Shown: positions 47,941 to 57,855, counted from the stretch's first letter. The stretch is 64,000 nucleotides of DNA from an uncultured Pelagibacteraceae bacterium (GCA_902616645.1 CACMTO010000001.1:62001-126000), one strand, 5' to 3'. Notes: generated from the sequence alone by a model not told the origin. Numbers and translations are program-made.

Positions 47941-49326
47941 GTGAACTTAATATTATTTACATTTATTGTTCTTCTAGGTTTCACAAGCTATTATTTTGGA
48001 CGCAAAAAAGCATATACAATTCAATCTACAAAAAAAAGATTAACCGCATTACCACAATTTTATGGTTATTATCTTGCAATCTGGTGTGCAATACCAGCCT
48101 TTATAATTTTTTCATTATGGGCAATTTTTGAGCCCACAATTGTAAAACTATTAATCTTAAGTGATTATTCAAATCAAGGTTATCTTGATGATGAATTAAA
48201 TTTAATATACGAAAAAACAAAAGCATTGTCTCGAGGTCAATTCACTGGAGAAATTACACCTTTTATTGAGGCTTCAGCTGAAAAATATTTAAGTCTTCGA
48301 TCAATAGCTCAAAGTTCAAAAGTTGTTATAGTATTATCTGCAATTATTGCCTCTGTTGCTTATGCATATAAAAGAATTTCATCTAATTCTAGAACAAGAG
48401 AACCAGTTGAAAAATTTTTGAACGCAGTTTTATTTACAGCTTCTTTAGCTGCAATATTAACTACTGTTGGAATAGTTTTTTCACTTATATTTCAAACCAT
48501 AGATTTTTTTAAAGTAATTCCATTATTTGATTTTGTCTTTGGAACTCACTGGTATCCAGCAAAAGCTTTTGTTAGAGATTCTTCTGAGGCTTTAGATCCG
48601 ACAATGTATTCAGATACTTTTGGAGCAGTCCCTATTTTTGCAGGTACTTTTTTTATTGCATTTATTGCTATGTGCGTTGCTATCCCAATTGGATTAATGA
48701 GTGGAATTTATTTAGCTGAATATGCATCAACTAAAGTTAGACAATATGCAAAACCATTAATTGAAATTTTAGCTGGTATACCAACAGTTGTTTATGGTTT
48801 TTTTGCTGCCCTAACTGTTGGACCATTTTTGAAAGAATTAGGAACTTCAATGGGTCTTGAAGTTTCAGCTGAAAGTGCTTTAGCAGCAGGAGGGGTAATG
48901 GGTATTATGATCATACCATTTATTTCAAGTTTAAGTGACGATGTAATTACAAGTGTGCCTCAAAGTTTAAGAGATGGAAGTTACGCTATGGGAGCAACTA
49001 AATCAGAAACAATTAAGAGAGTTATTTTTCCCGCGGCATTGCCGGGGATAGTTGGATCTATTTTACTTGGTGTTTCAAGAGCTATTGGAGAAACAATGAT
49101 AGTTGTTATGGCCTCTGGTTTAGCTGCTAATTTAACTTTAAATCCTTTAGAGTCTACTTCAACGATTACAGCTCAAATTGTAGTTATTCTAATTGGTGAC
49201 CAAGCTTTTGGCGACCCAAAAACGCAAGCTGCTTTTGCTTTAGGTATGTCATTATTTTTAGTAACACTTTGTTTAAATATTGTGGCCTTGAGAGTAGTTA
49301 AAAAATATAGAGAAAAATATGAATAA
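47941..49326 (+). CDS. pstC: Phosphate ABC transporter permease PstC
   Basis: Inner-membrane permease. It starts with GTG; AAGGAG lies a few bases upstream, a strong ribosome site that supports this start. Alphaproteobacterial-type long form (461 aa) with an N-terminal region (helices at about 1-15 and 38-70) before the core. The core has FGTHWYPAKAF, PIFAGTFFIAFIAM, IEILAGIPTVVYGFFA, and the EAA-type loop SLRDGSYAMGATKSETIKR with PAALPGIVGS. The end overlaps pstA by eight bases. Confidence 0.94.
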   Translation: MNLILFTFIVLLGFTSYYFGRKKAYTIQSTKKRLTALPQFYGYYLAIWCAIPAFIIFSLWAIFEPTIVKLLILSDYSNQGYLDDELNLIYEKTKALSRGQFTGEITPFIEASAEKYLSLRSIAQSSKVVIVLSAIIASVAYAYKRISSNSRTREPVEKFLNAVLFTASLAAILTTVGIVFSLIFQTIDFFKVIPLFDFVFGTHWYPAKAFVRDSSEALDPTMYSDTFGAVPIFAGTFFIAFIAMCVAIPIGLMSGIYLAEYASTKVRQYAKPLIEILAGIPTVVYGFFAALTVGPFLKELGTSMGLEVSAESALAAGGVMGIMIIPFISSLSDDVITSVPQSLRDGSYAMGATKSETIKRVIFPAALPGIVGSILLGVSRAIGETMIVVMASGLAANLTLNPLESTSTITAQIVVILIGDQAFGDPKTQAAFALGMSLFLVTLCLNIVALRVVKKYREKYE

Positions 49327-50587
49327 AAATAAAGAACAATTATTAAATAAAAGATATAAAGCTGAACAGCGATTTCGCTTATACGGTTTGAGTGCAATTT
49401 TTATGGCACTTTTATTTTTAACAATCTTTATTTTTAAAATTTTTTCAACTGGCTATTCAGCTTTTCAAAAAACATGGCTTATTGTTCCAGTAACTTTCGA
49501 TGCTGAATTAATGATGTTAGACCAAAATCCTTCTAAAGAAGATTTACAGGACGCTGATTATTACGATATAGCATTAAAATCAATGGCTGATTTAGATCCA
49601 AACGCCAATGAAGATCAAGAAAATGAATTGAAGAGAATGGTGTCTTATTTTTTTGAAAAAGAAATTAAAAATGAACTTTTAAATGACCCTAATTTAATAG
49701 GAAAAACAAAGGAAGTTTATCTAACTGCTTCAGATGATTTAGACCAAGTCTTTAAAGGAAATTATCCAAGAGATTTACCTGAAGACCAAAGAAGAGTAAG
49801 CGATTATCAATTAAAAATTTTTGATCAACTTGTTGCAAATGGTAAGGTTGAAAGTAAATTTAATATAAGTTTTTTTACAAATGCTGACTCAAGAGAAGCT
49901 GAGCTAGCTGGAATAGCAAGTTCATTTATGGGCTCAATTTTTTCTATACTTGTTTGTTTAATGATAGCTTTTCCTGTTGCGGTTCTAGCTGCAATCTATC
50001 TTGAAGAATTTGCCCCTAAAAATAGATTTACTGATTTTATTGAAGTTAATATAAACAACTTAGCAGCGGTTCCATCTATAGTTTTTGGTCTATTAGGGTT
50101 AGGAGTTTTATTGGCTATATTTCAATTACCAAGGTCTACCCCATTAGTTGGAGGTATCACTTTGTCCTTAATGACCTTACCAACAATAATTATAGCTGCT
50201 AGAGCATCTTTAAAAGCAGTTCCACCAAGTATAAGAGAGGCAGCACTTGCTATGGGAGCAAGTCGAATGCAAACCACAATGCATCATACAGTTCCTCTTT
50301 CTATGCCTGGCACTTTATCAGGAACAATAATTGGTTTAGCTCAAGCTTTAGGAGAAACTGCACCCTTAATTTTAATTGGAATGGTTGCTTTTGTTAACAC
50401 GATACCTGGATCACCCATGGATCCTGCTGCAAGCTTACCAGTTCAAATTTATATTTGGGCTGAAAGTGCTGAAAGGGGATTTGTAGAAAAAGTTTCGGCA
50501 TGTATAATGGTCTTACTTGGCTTTTTAATAATAATGAATTTATTTGCCCAAATAATAAGACATAAGTTTGAGAAAAAATGGAGTTAA
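49319..50587 (+). CDS. pstA: Phosphate ABC transporter permease PstA
   Basis: Second permease subunit. Long form (422 aa) with an N-terminal helix (about 20-42), a large acidic periplasmic segment (about 55-185, [13 protein letters not shown]) and the permease core: [32 protein letters not shown], and the EAA loop [20 protein letters not shown] with [11 protein letters not shown] and [16 protein letters not shown]. It overlaps pstC by eight bases and stops one base before the chosen pstB start. Confidence 0.94.
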   Translation: MNKNKEQLLNKRYKAEQRFRLYGLSAIFMALLFLTIFIFKIFSTGYSAFQKTWLIVPVTFDAELMMLDQNPSKEDLQDADYYDIALKSMADLDPNANEDQENELKRMVSYFFEKEIKNELLNDPNLIGKTKEVYLTASDDLDQVFKGNYPRDLPEDQRRVSDYQLKIFDQLVANGKVESKFNISFFTNADSREAELAGIASSFMGSIFSILVCLMIAFPVAVLAAIYLEEFAPKNRFTDFIEVNINNLAAVPSIVFGLLGLGVLLAIFQLPRSTPLVGGITLSLMTLPTIIIAARASLKAVPPSIREAALAMGASRMQTTMHHTVPLSMPGTLSGTIIGLAQALGETAPLILIGMVAFVNTIPGSPMDPAASLPVQIYIWAESAERGFVEKVSACIMVLLGFLIIMNLFAQIIRHKFEKKWS

Positions 50588-50588
50588 A

Positions 50589-51344
50589 ATGATAAAGATT
50601 AAAGCAAAAGATGTTGATGTTTTTTATGGAAAAAAACAAGCGCTCTTTAATATAAGTTTAGATATTGAGGAAAATCAAGTAACGGCATTAATTGGTCCAT
50701 CTGGTTGTGGTAAATCAACTTTCCTAAGATGTCTTAATAGAATGAATGATGTAATTGATATCTGTAGTGTTAAAGGAGAAATTTTAATTAATGATTTTAA
50801 TATCAATGATAAAAGTTGTGATGTCGTAAGACTAAGAGAAAAAATTGGTATGGTTTTTCAAAAACCCAATCCTTTCCCAAAAACTTTATATGAAAATGTA
50901 TCTTACGGTCCAACAATTCATGGTATGGCTCAATCAAAACAAGAAATGGATGAAATTGTTGAAACTAGTTTGAAAAAGGCTGCACTATGGGAAGAGGTAA
51001 AAGATAGGTTGCATGAACCTGGAACTGGATTATCTGGAGGACAACAGCAAAGACTTTGTATTGCTAGAGCGATTTCTGTAAGACCTGAAGTTATATTAAT
51101 GGATGAACCTTGTTCAGCATTAGATCCAATAGCAACAGCACAAATTGAAGAATTGATTGATGAGTTAAAAAAAGAGCACACAATAATAATTGTAACTCAT
51201 TCTATGGCTCAAGCAGCACGTGTTTCTCAAAATACAGGTTTTTTTCATTTAGGACAATTGATTGAACATGGATCTACTGATAAAATATTTAAGAATCCTG
51301 ATAATAAAAAAACTCAAGATTATATAACAGGGAGGTTCGGATAA
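50589..51344 (+). CDS. pstB: Phosphate ABC transporter ATP-binding protein PstB
   Basis: ATPase of the Pst importer. Walker A GPSGCGKS is at 36-43, the Q-loop in [17 protein letters not shown] (PstB-specific), signature LSGGQQQR, Walker [14 protein letters not shown] and switch His in [13 protein letters not shown]. The frame is open from a TTG at 50568 inside pstA; the ATG at 50589, just after the pstA stop, gives the normal 251-residue protein and is chosen. It overlaps phoU by one base. Confidence 0.96.
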   Translation: MIKIKAKDVDVFYGKKQALFNISLDIEENQVTALIGPSGCGKSTFLRCLNRMNDVIDICSVKGEILINDFNINDKSCDVVRLREKIGMVFQKPNPFPKTLYENVSYGPTIHGMAQSKQEMDEIVETSLKKAALWEEVKDRLHEPGTGLSGGQQQRLCIARAISVRPEVILMDEPCSALDPIATAQIEELIDELKKEHTIIIVTHSMAQAARVSQNTGFFHLGQLIEHGSTDKIFKNPDNKKTQDYITGRFG

Positions 51345-52051
51345 TGTCTGAAGCACCACATACAGTCAAATCTTACGAAGAAGAACTAAAAAATCTTAAT
51401 GCTAATATAATTAAAATGGGAAGTGCATGTGAAGATTCTTTAGGTAAAGCAATTCAAGCCATTACAACAAGAGATACCAATATTGCAGAAGCTGTTATTC
51501 AAGAAGATGAAAAAATAGATAAATATGAGACTTTAATTGAACAGCAAGTTGTGAATTTAATTGCTTTAAGACAACCTATGGCAATTGATTTAAGAGAGAC
51601 AGTAACGGCTTTGAAAATGTCTTCAGATTTAGAAAGAATAGGTGATTTAGCAAAAAATATATCCAAGAGAACACTTTTGCTTAACGAAAATCTTCCAAAG
51701 AACTTGGTAGACTCATTGAATAGAGTATCTACCAATGTTCAAAAACAATTAAAATCAACATTAGATGCTTATTTAGAAAGATCTGCGCCAATGGCAGTAA
51801 ATGTTTGGGAAGGTGATGAGCAAATAGATGATCTAACAAATCTTTGTATGCAAGAAGTTATAAAATATCTTAAAGAAAATGAAAAAAATTTAGAAGATGG
51901 AACCCATTTATTGTTTGTAACTAAAAACATAGAGCGTATTGGTGATCATACTACAAATGTTGCAGAACAAGTTTATTATTTAGTTAAAGGCGAATATTTA
52001 GAAGGTGATAGACCCAAGGGAACAGAGCCAATTGTAACCGGAGAAAAATGA
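51344..52051 (+). CDS. phoU: Phosphate transport system regulator PhoU
   Basis: Negative regulator linking Pst transport state to PhoR. The 235-residue all-helical protein shows the two PhoU repeats, each with a metal-binding E/DxxxD patch: MKMSSDLERIGDLAKNIS and FVTKNIERIGDHTTNVAE. It overlaps pstB by one base (TAATG) and is three bases before phoB. The order pstS-C-A-B-phoU-phoB is standard. Confidence 0.95.
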   Translation: MSEAPHTVKSYEEELKNLNANIIKMGSACEDSLGKAIQAITTRDTNIAEAVIQEDEKIDKYETLIEQQVVNLIALRQPMAIDLRETVTALKMSSDLERIGDLAKNISKRTLLLNENLPKNLVDSLNRVSTNVQKQLKSTLDAYLERSAPMAVNVWEGDEQIDDLTNLCMQEVIKYLKENEKNLEDGTHLLFVTKNIERIGDHTTNVAEQVYYLVKGEYLEGDRPKGTEPIVTGEK

Positions 52052-52054
52052 TTT

Positions 52055-52738
52055 ATGTCAGCTCATGTTTTCATAGCTGAAGATGAAGCATCAATTGTTA
52101 GTTTGTTAAAGTACAATCTTGAAAAAGAAGGTTATAAAGTCAGTCATTCAGAAAATGGAGAAGATGCTCTTAAACAAATAAAATTAAAACAGCCAGATTT
52201 AATATTAATGGATTGGATGTTACCAGAATTATCTGGTGTTGAAATTTGTAAAAACTTAAAAAAAGATAATAAGTTTAATGATATTCCTGTCATTATGTTA
52301 ACTGCAAAAGGGGAGGAAGAAGACAAATTAAAAGCATTTGATACAGGTGCAGATGATTATGTAACTAAACCTTTTAGTCAAAAAGAATTGAATGCTAGAA
52401 TTAAATCTTTATTGAGAAGATCTAAACCTCAATCATCATCAGACATTGTAGAATTTACTGATTTAAAAATAGATCGGATTACAAAAAGAGTTTATAGAAA
52501 AGATAAAGAAATTACTTTGGGTCCAACTGAATTTAAACTCTTAGATTTTTTTATCAAAAATCCAAAAAGAGTTTATTCAAGAGAACAACTCTTAAACAAT
52601 GTTTGGGGAGAAAATATATATGTTGAGTCTAGAACAGTTGATGTTCATATTAGAAGATTAAGACAAGCAATTAACATACAAAATACAAAACCTTTAATTA
52701 GAACAGTAAGATCAGCTGGTTATTCTTTAGAATCTTGA
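52055..52738 (+). CDS. phoB: Phosphate regulon response regulator PhoB
   Basis: OmpR-type transcription factor. Receiver domain with the acidic patch EDE (9-11), phospho-acceptor Asp53 in LILMDWMLPE and the Lys in DDYVTKPFS. The C-terminal winged helix (about 130-227) has LGPTEFKLLDFFIKNPKRVY, VWGENIYVESRTVDVHIRRL and IRTVRSAGY. It should bind the 11-base repeats before pstS and plcP. The last 19 bases overlap the convergent sixA. Confidence 0.95.
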   Translation: MSAHVFIAEDEASIVSLLKYNLEKEGYKVSHSENGEDALKQIKLKQPDLILMDWMLPELSGVEICKNLKKDNKFNDIPVIMLTAKGEEEDKLKAFDTGADDYVTKPFSQKELNARIKSLLRRSKPQSSSDIVEFTDLKIDRITKRVYRKDKEITLGPTEFKLLDFFIKNPKRVYSREQLLNNVWGENIYVESRTVDVHIRRLRQAINIQNTKPLIRTVRSAGYSLES

Positions 52739-53244
52739 AGATCTTTGGGTCTTATAAATTTTTTTAATACTCCCTTTTTCTCAACTTCATTCCAGGATTT
52801 AATATCAAACTCAATTTTTGCAAATGCTGCTGTTGGGAATTTATAATTCATTAGTTTAAAATTATTCGTATTATGATTTTTTGTAAGATTTCGTACTAAA
52901 TTTTTCACTGATGGTTCATGGTTTATAATCAAAATTGATTTATATTCACTGGATATTTCTTTAATTTTTTTTACAATTGCATTCTCATCAACTAAATATA
53001 AATCTTTTGAAAAATTAACTTTTTTTGGCTTATTAATTTTCTTGGATAAAATTTGAAAAGTTTTTTTTGTTCTTTTTGATGATGAAATTAATGCATAATC
53101 AAATTCAAATTTTTTTTTAACAAAAAATTCACAAATCATTTTTGCATTTTTCTTGCCTCTTTTAGTAAGTGGTCTATCAAAATCATTAATACTTAAATCA
53201 TCCCAACTAGATTTTGCGTGTCTCATGACGTATAATTGGTACAT
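52720..53244 (-). CDS. sixA: SixA-type histidine phosphatase
   Basis: Small phosphoglycerate-mutase-fold protein (174 aa from the chosen start). The RHG-type motif is MRHAKSSWDD with catalytic His9; FDRPLTKRGKKNA and the second His in LIINHEPSVKNLVRNL are typical of SixA. It dephosphorylates phosphohistidine in E. coli; its target here is unknown. The frame is open up to 53337 but the homologous start is MYQLYVMRHAK, which leaves a 13-base divergent gap to ppk. It overlaps phoB at its 3' end. Confidence 0.88.
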   Translation of the reverse strand: MYQLYVMRHAKSSWDDLSINDFDRPLTKRGKKNAKMICEFFVKKKFEFDYALISSSKRTKKTFQILSKKINKPKKVNFSKDLYLVDENAIVKKIKEISSEYKSILIINHEPSVKNLVRNLTKNHNTNNFKLMNYKFPTAAFAKIEFDIKSWNEVEKKGVLKKFIRPKDLQDSKE

Positions 53245-53257
53245 AAAATCTAAATAT

Positions 53258-55414
53258 ATGACTGCTTTAAAAAAACAACATAAAGAAGAGTTGAAATCTA
53301 AATATATAAATAGAGAGCTTTCTTGGTTAAAATTCAACGATAGAGTACTTTTAGAGGCGCAAAATATCGAAAATCCTCTTTATGAAAGAGTAAAGTTTTT
53401 ATCAATTGCTGGGTCTAATCTAGATGAATTTTTTATGGTCCGTGTAGCTGGGTTATATAGTCAAATAAAACAAGAAGTTGACTCACTAAGCTCTGATGGT
53501 TTGACACCTGAAGAGCAAATGGATGAGGTAGTGCTTGAAACTAAGAATCTATTAAAAAAACAGAACAAAATTTTTATTCAACTGATTATGGAATTAAAAA
53601 AAAATAATATCAATTTAGTTAAACCAGTTAATTTAAATACTAAGGATAAAAAAAAACTTTTAGAAATATTTAAAGAAGAGATTTACCCTTTATTAACACC
53701 ATCAGCAATTGATCCTGCACATCCATTTCCATTTATAATCAATCAAGGAAGAGCAATTGTAATGAAGTTAAGAAAAAAAAATAAAAAAAGGATTTTAAAC
53801 TCAATAATAGTAATACCAAAAGCATTATCTAGATTTATTGAAATTGAGTCTTCAAAAAATCATAAGAAATTTGTGATTCTAGATGATGTAATAAGTTTTT
53901 TTGCTAATGAAATTTTTCCAGATCATGATTTAGAAAAGAAAATGATTTTTAGAGTAATAAGAGACAGCGATGTAGAGATTCAAGAGGAAGCAGAAGATTT
54001 GGTTAGATCTTTTGAATTGGCTTTAAAAAGACGTAGAACGGGTGATATTGTTCGTTTAGAGGTTCTTGAAAATAGTGATAACGAATTGATAAGATTTATA
54101 ACTAATAAATTAGATATAAATCCTGACTATATTTATGATGTTGCTGGCCTTGTTGGAATTCAAGATATAGATCAAATATGTAAAGTAAAAAATCCAAAAT
54201 TAAAATTTAAACATTTTACACCTAGAGAAGTTGAAAGATTAAAAGAATATAATGATAATTTTTTTGAAACTATTAAAAAGAAAGATTTAGTTGTTCATCA
54301 TCCTTTCGAAACATTTGACTCAGTAATTGAATTTTTAAACCAAGCAGCAAATGATAAAAAAGTTATAGCTATAAAACAAACTCTATATAGAACAACTCTA
54401 GACTCACCTATTGTTAAAGCTTTAATAACAGCTGCAGAAAACGGAAAAACAGTTACCGCTTTAATTGAAATTAAAGCTAGATTTGATGAGGAAGCTAATA
54501 TTCAACTATCAAGAAGTTTAGAAAAAGTAGGTGTTCAAATTGTTTATGGTTTTGCTAAATATAAAACTCATGCAAAATCATCATTAGTTTTAAGAAGAGA
54601 ACAGGGTAAAATACAAACTTATTTTCATTTAGGAACTGGCAATTATCATCCAGTAAATGCTAAAATTTATACTGATTTGTCTTTATTTAGTTGTGATAAG
54701 AAAATGGCATCAGATGTTGAAAAGTTTTTCAATTATGTAACAGGATACGCAAAACCAAAAAATTTAAATAAAATTTCTATTTCGCCAGTAAATATGAGGC
54801 AAACCTTAAATGAAAATATTGATGCTGAAATTAAAAATTCTAAAAATGGAAAATTTGCAGCTATTTGGGCAAAAATGAACTCTTTAGTAGATCCAGAAAT
54901 TATTGATAAATTTTATGAAGCTTCGAATGCTGGTGTAAAAATTCATTTATTTGTAAGGGGTGTTTGTTGTTTAAGACCAGGAGTAAAAGATAGATCAGAA
55001 AACATATTTGTAAAAAGTATCATAGGAAGATTTTTAGAGCATTCTAGAATTTACTGCTTTAGTAATGGTACAAAAAAAATGCCTAATAGAAATGCAAAAG
55101 TATATATTTCGTCAGCTGATTTAATGCCGAGAAATTTAAATCGAAGGGTAGAACTTCTAGTCCCAATTGAAAATGAGACTGTTCATGAACAGATCTTAGA
55201 TCAAATAATGTTGGCAAATTATCTTGATACTAATCAGAGCTGGGAACTTGAAGCTGATGGTAATTATAAAAAAATTAAATATAGTAAGAGCGATTCCTTT
55301 TCAGCTCATGAATATTTTATGAATAATCCGAGCTTATCTGGAAGAGGTAAAGCTAAACTAAGAATGCAGCCTAAACAACTGCACTTAAGATTGATTAAAA
55401 GTGGAAGTAATTAA
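53258..55414 (+). CDS. ppk: Polyphosphate kinase 1
   Basis: Makes polyphosphate from ATP. The N-terminal domain starts YINRELSWLKFNDRVLLEAQ; next come LSIAGSNLDEFFMVRVAGL, LLTPSAIDPAHPFPF, the catalytic core with AIKQTLYRTT, the phospho-accepting His in GFAKYKTHAKSSLVLR, YFHLGTGNYHPVNAK and a final PNRNAKVYISSADLMPRNL. The frame is open from 53153, but the ATG at 53258 (MTALKKQHKEELK) gives a 718-residue protein of normal length. ppx follows with a 14-base overlap. The pair sits beside the Pho cluster, consistent with phosphate storage. Confidence 0.95.
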   Translation: MTALKKQHKEELKSKYINRELSWLKFNDRVLLEAQNIENPLYERVKFLSIAGSNLDEFFMVRVAGLYSQIKQEVDSLSSDGLTPEEQMDEVVLETKNLLKKQNKIFIQLIMELKKNNINLVKPVNLNTKDKKKLLEIFKEEIYPLLTPSAIDPAHPFPFIINQGRAIVMKLRKKNKKRILNSIIVIPKALSRFIEIESSKNHKKFVILDDVISFFANEIFPDHDLEKKMIFRVIRDSDVEIQEEAEDLVRSFELALKRRRTGDIVRLEVLENSDNELIRFITNKLDINPDYIYDVAGLVGIQDIDQICKVKNPKLKFKHFTPREVERLKEYNDNFFETIKKKDLVVHHPFETFDSVIEFLNQAANDKKVIAIKQTLYRTTLDSPIVKALITAAENGKTVTALIEIKARFDEEANIQLSRSLEKVGVQIVYGFAKYKTHAKSSLVLRREQGKIQTYFHLGTGNYHPVNAKIYTDLSLFSCDKKMASDVEKFFNYVTGYAKPKNLNKISISPVNMRQTLNENIDAEIKNSKNGKFAAIWAKMNSLVDPEIIDKFYEASNAGVKIHLFVRGVCCLRPGVKDRSENIFVKSIIGRFLEHSRIYCFSNGTKKMPNRNAKVYISSADLMPRNLNRRVELLVPIENETVHEQILDQIMLANYLDTNQSWELEADGNYKKIKYSKSDSFSAHEYFMNNPSLSGRGKAKLRMQPKQLHLRLIKSGSN

Positions 55415-56912
55415 AAGTAAAAATAGTTTAAAATTAAATCAGGCAAAATTAGCTATAATAGACATTGGATCAAACTCTATAAGAATGCTAATTTATGAAG
55501 ATTTCAGTTCTTCTCGTGTGCCTTTTTTTAATGAAAAAGCAGTTTGTGAACTTGGAAAAAATTTAGATAAATCCAAAAAACTTCACAGATCTGGTACCGA
55601 ATATGCTTTAAAAGTTTTAAAAAGATTCTCTGAAATTTTAAATGTTTCAAAAATCACAAATCTTAAAATCATTGCAACAGCAGTTTTAAGAGAAGCAACT
55701 GATACAAAACCATTTATTAATGAAGTTGAAAAACTTTTTAAAACTAAGATTAATATATTATCTGGTGAAGAAGAAGCTGAATGCTCAGCTGAGGGAGTAA
55801 AAATAGGCTTTGAAAATGTCAATGGATTAGTTGCTGATCTTGGAGGTGGAAGTTTAGAATTAGCTCGAGTTGAAAATAATATAGTTACTAATAAAAGCTC
55901 ATTACCTGTTGGAGTTTTAAGATTATTAAATAATCCTATAGTTAAAAAAAGAAATTTAGCAAAATATATCAAAAAATTATTAAGAGAAGAAAAATGGCTT
56001 TCAAAAAAGAAATTTAATAATCTATATTTAGTTGGAGGTACCTGGCGAGCATTATTTAAATTACATCTTTTTCAAAATAATCATCCGGTACATATAATTC
56101 ATCAATATAGTATTGATAACAATGTTTTATCTAAGTTTGTTGAAAAAATTTCATCTTTTAATAAATCTAAACTTAAAACAGTTGAGTATATTTCAAAATC
56201 TAGAACAGCGTATTTACCTTATAGTTGCATTATACTTGATGAAATTATGAAAGTTACAAATCCAAGAAATATAATTTGTTCTATAAGCGGTTTGCGTGAA
56301 GGTTCTTTATCAATTGACTATTTTAAAGATGTAAAAGAATCAGAAATTTTTCATAAAGCACTTGAGAATATTGCAAAAAAAAGAGGTGATCTAGGATCGA
56401 ACTATAAAAAATATTATGATTTTATTCAGCCAGTTTTTGAAGGCAATGAACATTTTAATAAGAAATTATTATATCTGGCATGTGTATTAAGTCATATGGA
56501 TTGGGGATTAGGAGCATTTCAAAAAGCTGAATTGGTATTTCAAGAAACAATAAATACTCCTTTTCTTAGATTGACTCATAAAGAAAGAATACAATTAGCT
56601 TTGTCATGTTATTGGCGGTACTGTAGTATCAAGTATAATCCAAAGATGGAGTATCTAACTTTTTTAAATAATAATGAAATTTTTTCAAGCAAACAAGTTG
56701 GAGCAGCATTGAGATTTTCACAATCATTGACCTCGATATCTACGATATTTCTTGAAGAGTTTAAATTGTATAAAAGAGGTAATGCTGTATTTTTAAAAAT
56801 TCCATCACAACATCAAGAAATAATCTCAAAACAAGTTACTAAAAGATTTAAAGCTCTTGCTAGAGAATTATTTTTAGAGCCAAGAATAATTTATTCAAAT
56901 AATTCAAAATAA
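55401..56912 (+). CDS. ppx: Exopolyphosphatase / guanosine pentaphosphate phosphatase (Ppx/GppA)
   Basis: ASKHA-fold phosphatase (503 aa): LAIIDIGSNSIRMLIYE, the phosphate loop region IIATAVLREATD, SGEEEAECSAEGV and the second phosphate motif ADLGGGSLELA, then SGLREGSLSIDYF. The C-terminal half resembles the HD-like domain of the longer Ppx form (YLACVLSHMDWGLGAFQKAEL). It starts with GTG inside the end of ppk. It degrades polyphosphate and may also cut pppGpp. It closes the plus-strand P-metabolism run. Confidence 0.92.
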   Translation: MEVIKSKNSLKLNQAKLAIIDIGSNSIRMLIYEDFSSSRVPFFNEKAVCELGKNLDKSKKLHRSGTEYALKVLKRFSEILNVSKITNLKIIATAVLREATDTKPFINEVEKLFKTKINILSGEEEAECSAEGVKIGFENVNGLVADLGGGSLELARVENNIVTNKSSLPVGVLRLLNNPIVKKRNLAKYIKKLLREEKWLSKKKFNNLYLVGGTWRALFKLHLFQNNHPVHIIHQYSIDNNVLSKFVEKISSFNKSKLKTVEYISKSRTAYLPYSCIILDEIMKVTNPRNIICSISGLREGSLSIDYFKDVKESEIFHKALENIAKKRGDLGSNYKKYYDFIQPVFEGNEHFNKKLLYLACVLSHMDWGLGAFQKAELVFQETINTPFLRLTHKERIQLALSCYWRYCSIKYNPKMEYLTFLNNNEIFSSKQVGAALRFSQSLTSISTIFLEEFKLYKRGNAVFLKIPSQHQEIISKQVTKRFKALARELFLEPRIIYSNNSK

Positions 56913-57030
56913 CCTAAATTAATTAAACTTTAATAATAAGTAAATATTTCTGTAACTTAATCTTTGTAGTTTAATTATAAATTTAAACTATTCTTACTTC
57001 TTCCCTCGTTTAAATTTTGTTAATTAACTA

Positions 57031-57064
57031 CTTTCTTCCTTCTCTTAAATGAGAAGGGAGAAAG
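57031..57064 (+). other. Strong hairpin without T tract in the ppx downstream gap
   Basis: CTTTCTTCCTTCTC at 57031-57044 pairs along all 14 bases with GAGAAGGGAGAAAG at 57051-57064, around the loop TTAAAT. One pair is a U-G wobble in plus-strand RNA and would be a mismatch in minus-strand RNA, so the plus strand is favoured. No T tract follows, so it is not a standard terminator; it could stop or protect the ppx transcript, or be an RNA element. The rest of the 163-base gap holds nothing I recognise. Confidence 0.55.
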
Positions 57065-57075
57065 ATGATTTGGAT

Positions 57076-57285
57076 TTAATTATTTATAGATGCAGGAGAT
57101 TGCTCTGCATTCTTCTTAGCAATTTTTTTTGCTTTTTTTTCTGCAACCTTTTTTTCTAGACCAGCAATTTTAATATTAAGGCTTGATAATTTTTTTTCTT
57201 TAGCTGTTATTTTATTTTTAAGTTTATCAATTGATCTTAATATCTTTATTTTTTTCTTTTCATTTTTTTTTAGTTTTTTTCTCAT
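57076..57285 (-). CDS. Small lysine-rich coiled-coil protein
   Basis: I do not recognise this 69-residue protein. It is extremely basic, begins MRKKLKKNEKKKIKILRSI, has heptad-like repeats over about 10-55 (IDKLKNKITAKEKKLSSL) and ends with a polar tail (AEQSPASINN). The frame is open to 57321, but a perfect GGAGG lies five bases before the internal ATG at 57285, which decides the start. Such a strong ribosome site is rare in this window and suggests high expression. Nucleic-acid binding or a structural role is possible; neither is shown. Confidence 0.65.
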   Translation of the reverse strand: MRKKLKKNEKKKIKILRSIDKLKNKITAKEKKLSSLNIKIAGLEKKVAEKKAKKIAKKNAEQSPASINN

Positions 57286-57363
57286 TACTGCCTCCGAATT
57301 ATTTGAAATTAATTTAATCATATTATCCTTAAATAAAAAAGATATTTTGATACAACCTATGGT

Positions 57364-57855
57364 TTATAGATTTTCAAGAATTGTTATTAGATATAAAAAC
57401 ATTGCTATATGAGAACTATTATTGAATTTTTGATTTAATATTAATTTAAATATCTCTCTTTGATTAAAAAGATGAATTCTAATACCTTGTTCTGGTTTCG
57501 AAATTTTAATTAAGTCTTCTGTGTAATAACCAGTAATTTTAGTAGTTAGTCTTCCAGGTTCATTATAAAAAGTTATTATTTTAGTCAATTTTGATCTTGA
57601 TCTATATCCTGTTTCTTCTCTTAATTCCTTATATGCTGATTGGAGAGTTGTTTCCTTTTTTTCCACTATGCCAGAAGGAAACTCGTAATTAATTTTATTA
57701 ATTGGAACTCTTTTTTGGGAAACTACTACATATTTGTCTTTAATCTTAGGTATTACTAATGAAAGATTAGAAGTTTTAAGATAATGATAAAACTCTTTTT
57801 TTTTAAATTTTTTGTTAATTAAACTTATTCGATTGGTAAGTTTTATATTTTTCAA
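57364..57855 (-). CDS. NUDIX hydrolase
   Basis: The Nudix box spans Gly62 to Tyr84: GIVEKKET then KELREETGY, with all catalytic glutamates (Glu68, Glu77, Glu80, Glu81). The 163-residue protein has YEFPSG before the box and a conserved FYNEPGRLTTKI after it, similar to ADP-ribose pyrophosphatase-type enzymes; the substrate is uncertain. Its start overlaps the aquaporin-like gene by four bases, so it is the last gene of the arsC cluster. Confidence 0.87.
   Translation of the reverse strand: MKNIKLTNRISLINKKFKKKEFYHYLKTSNLSLVIPKIKDKYVVVSQKRVPINKINYEFPSGIVEKKETTLQSAYKELREETGYRSRSKLTKIITFYNEPGRLTTKITGYYTEDLIKISKPEQGIRIHLFNQREIFKLILNQKFNNSSHIAMFLYLITILENL

Noticed and set aside
53153-53257. N-terminal extension of ppk by 35 residues
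   Set aside because: It runs antisense into sixA; the ATG at 53258 gives a normal-length PPK1.
55583-55972. 129-codon frame antisense to ppx
   Set aside because: It mirrors the conserved ppx region and has no motif or ribosome site.
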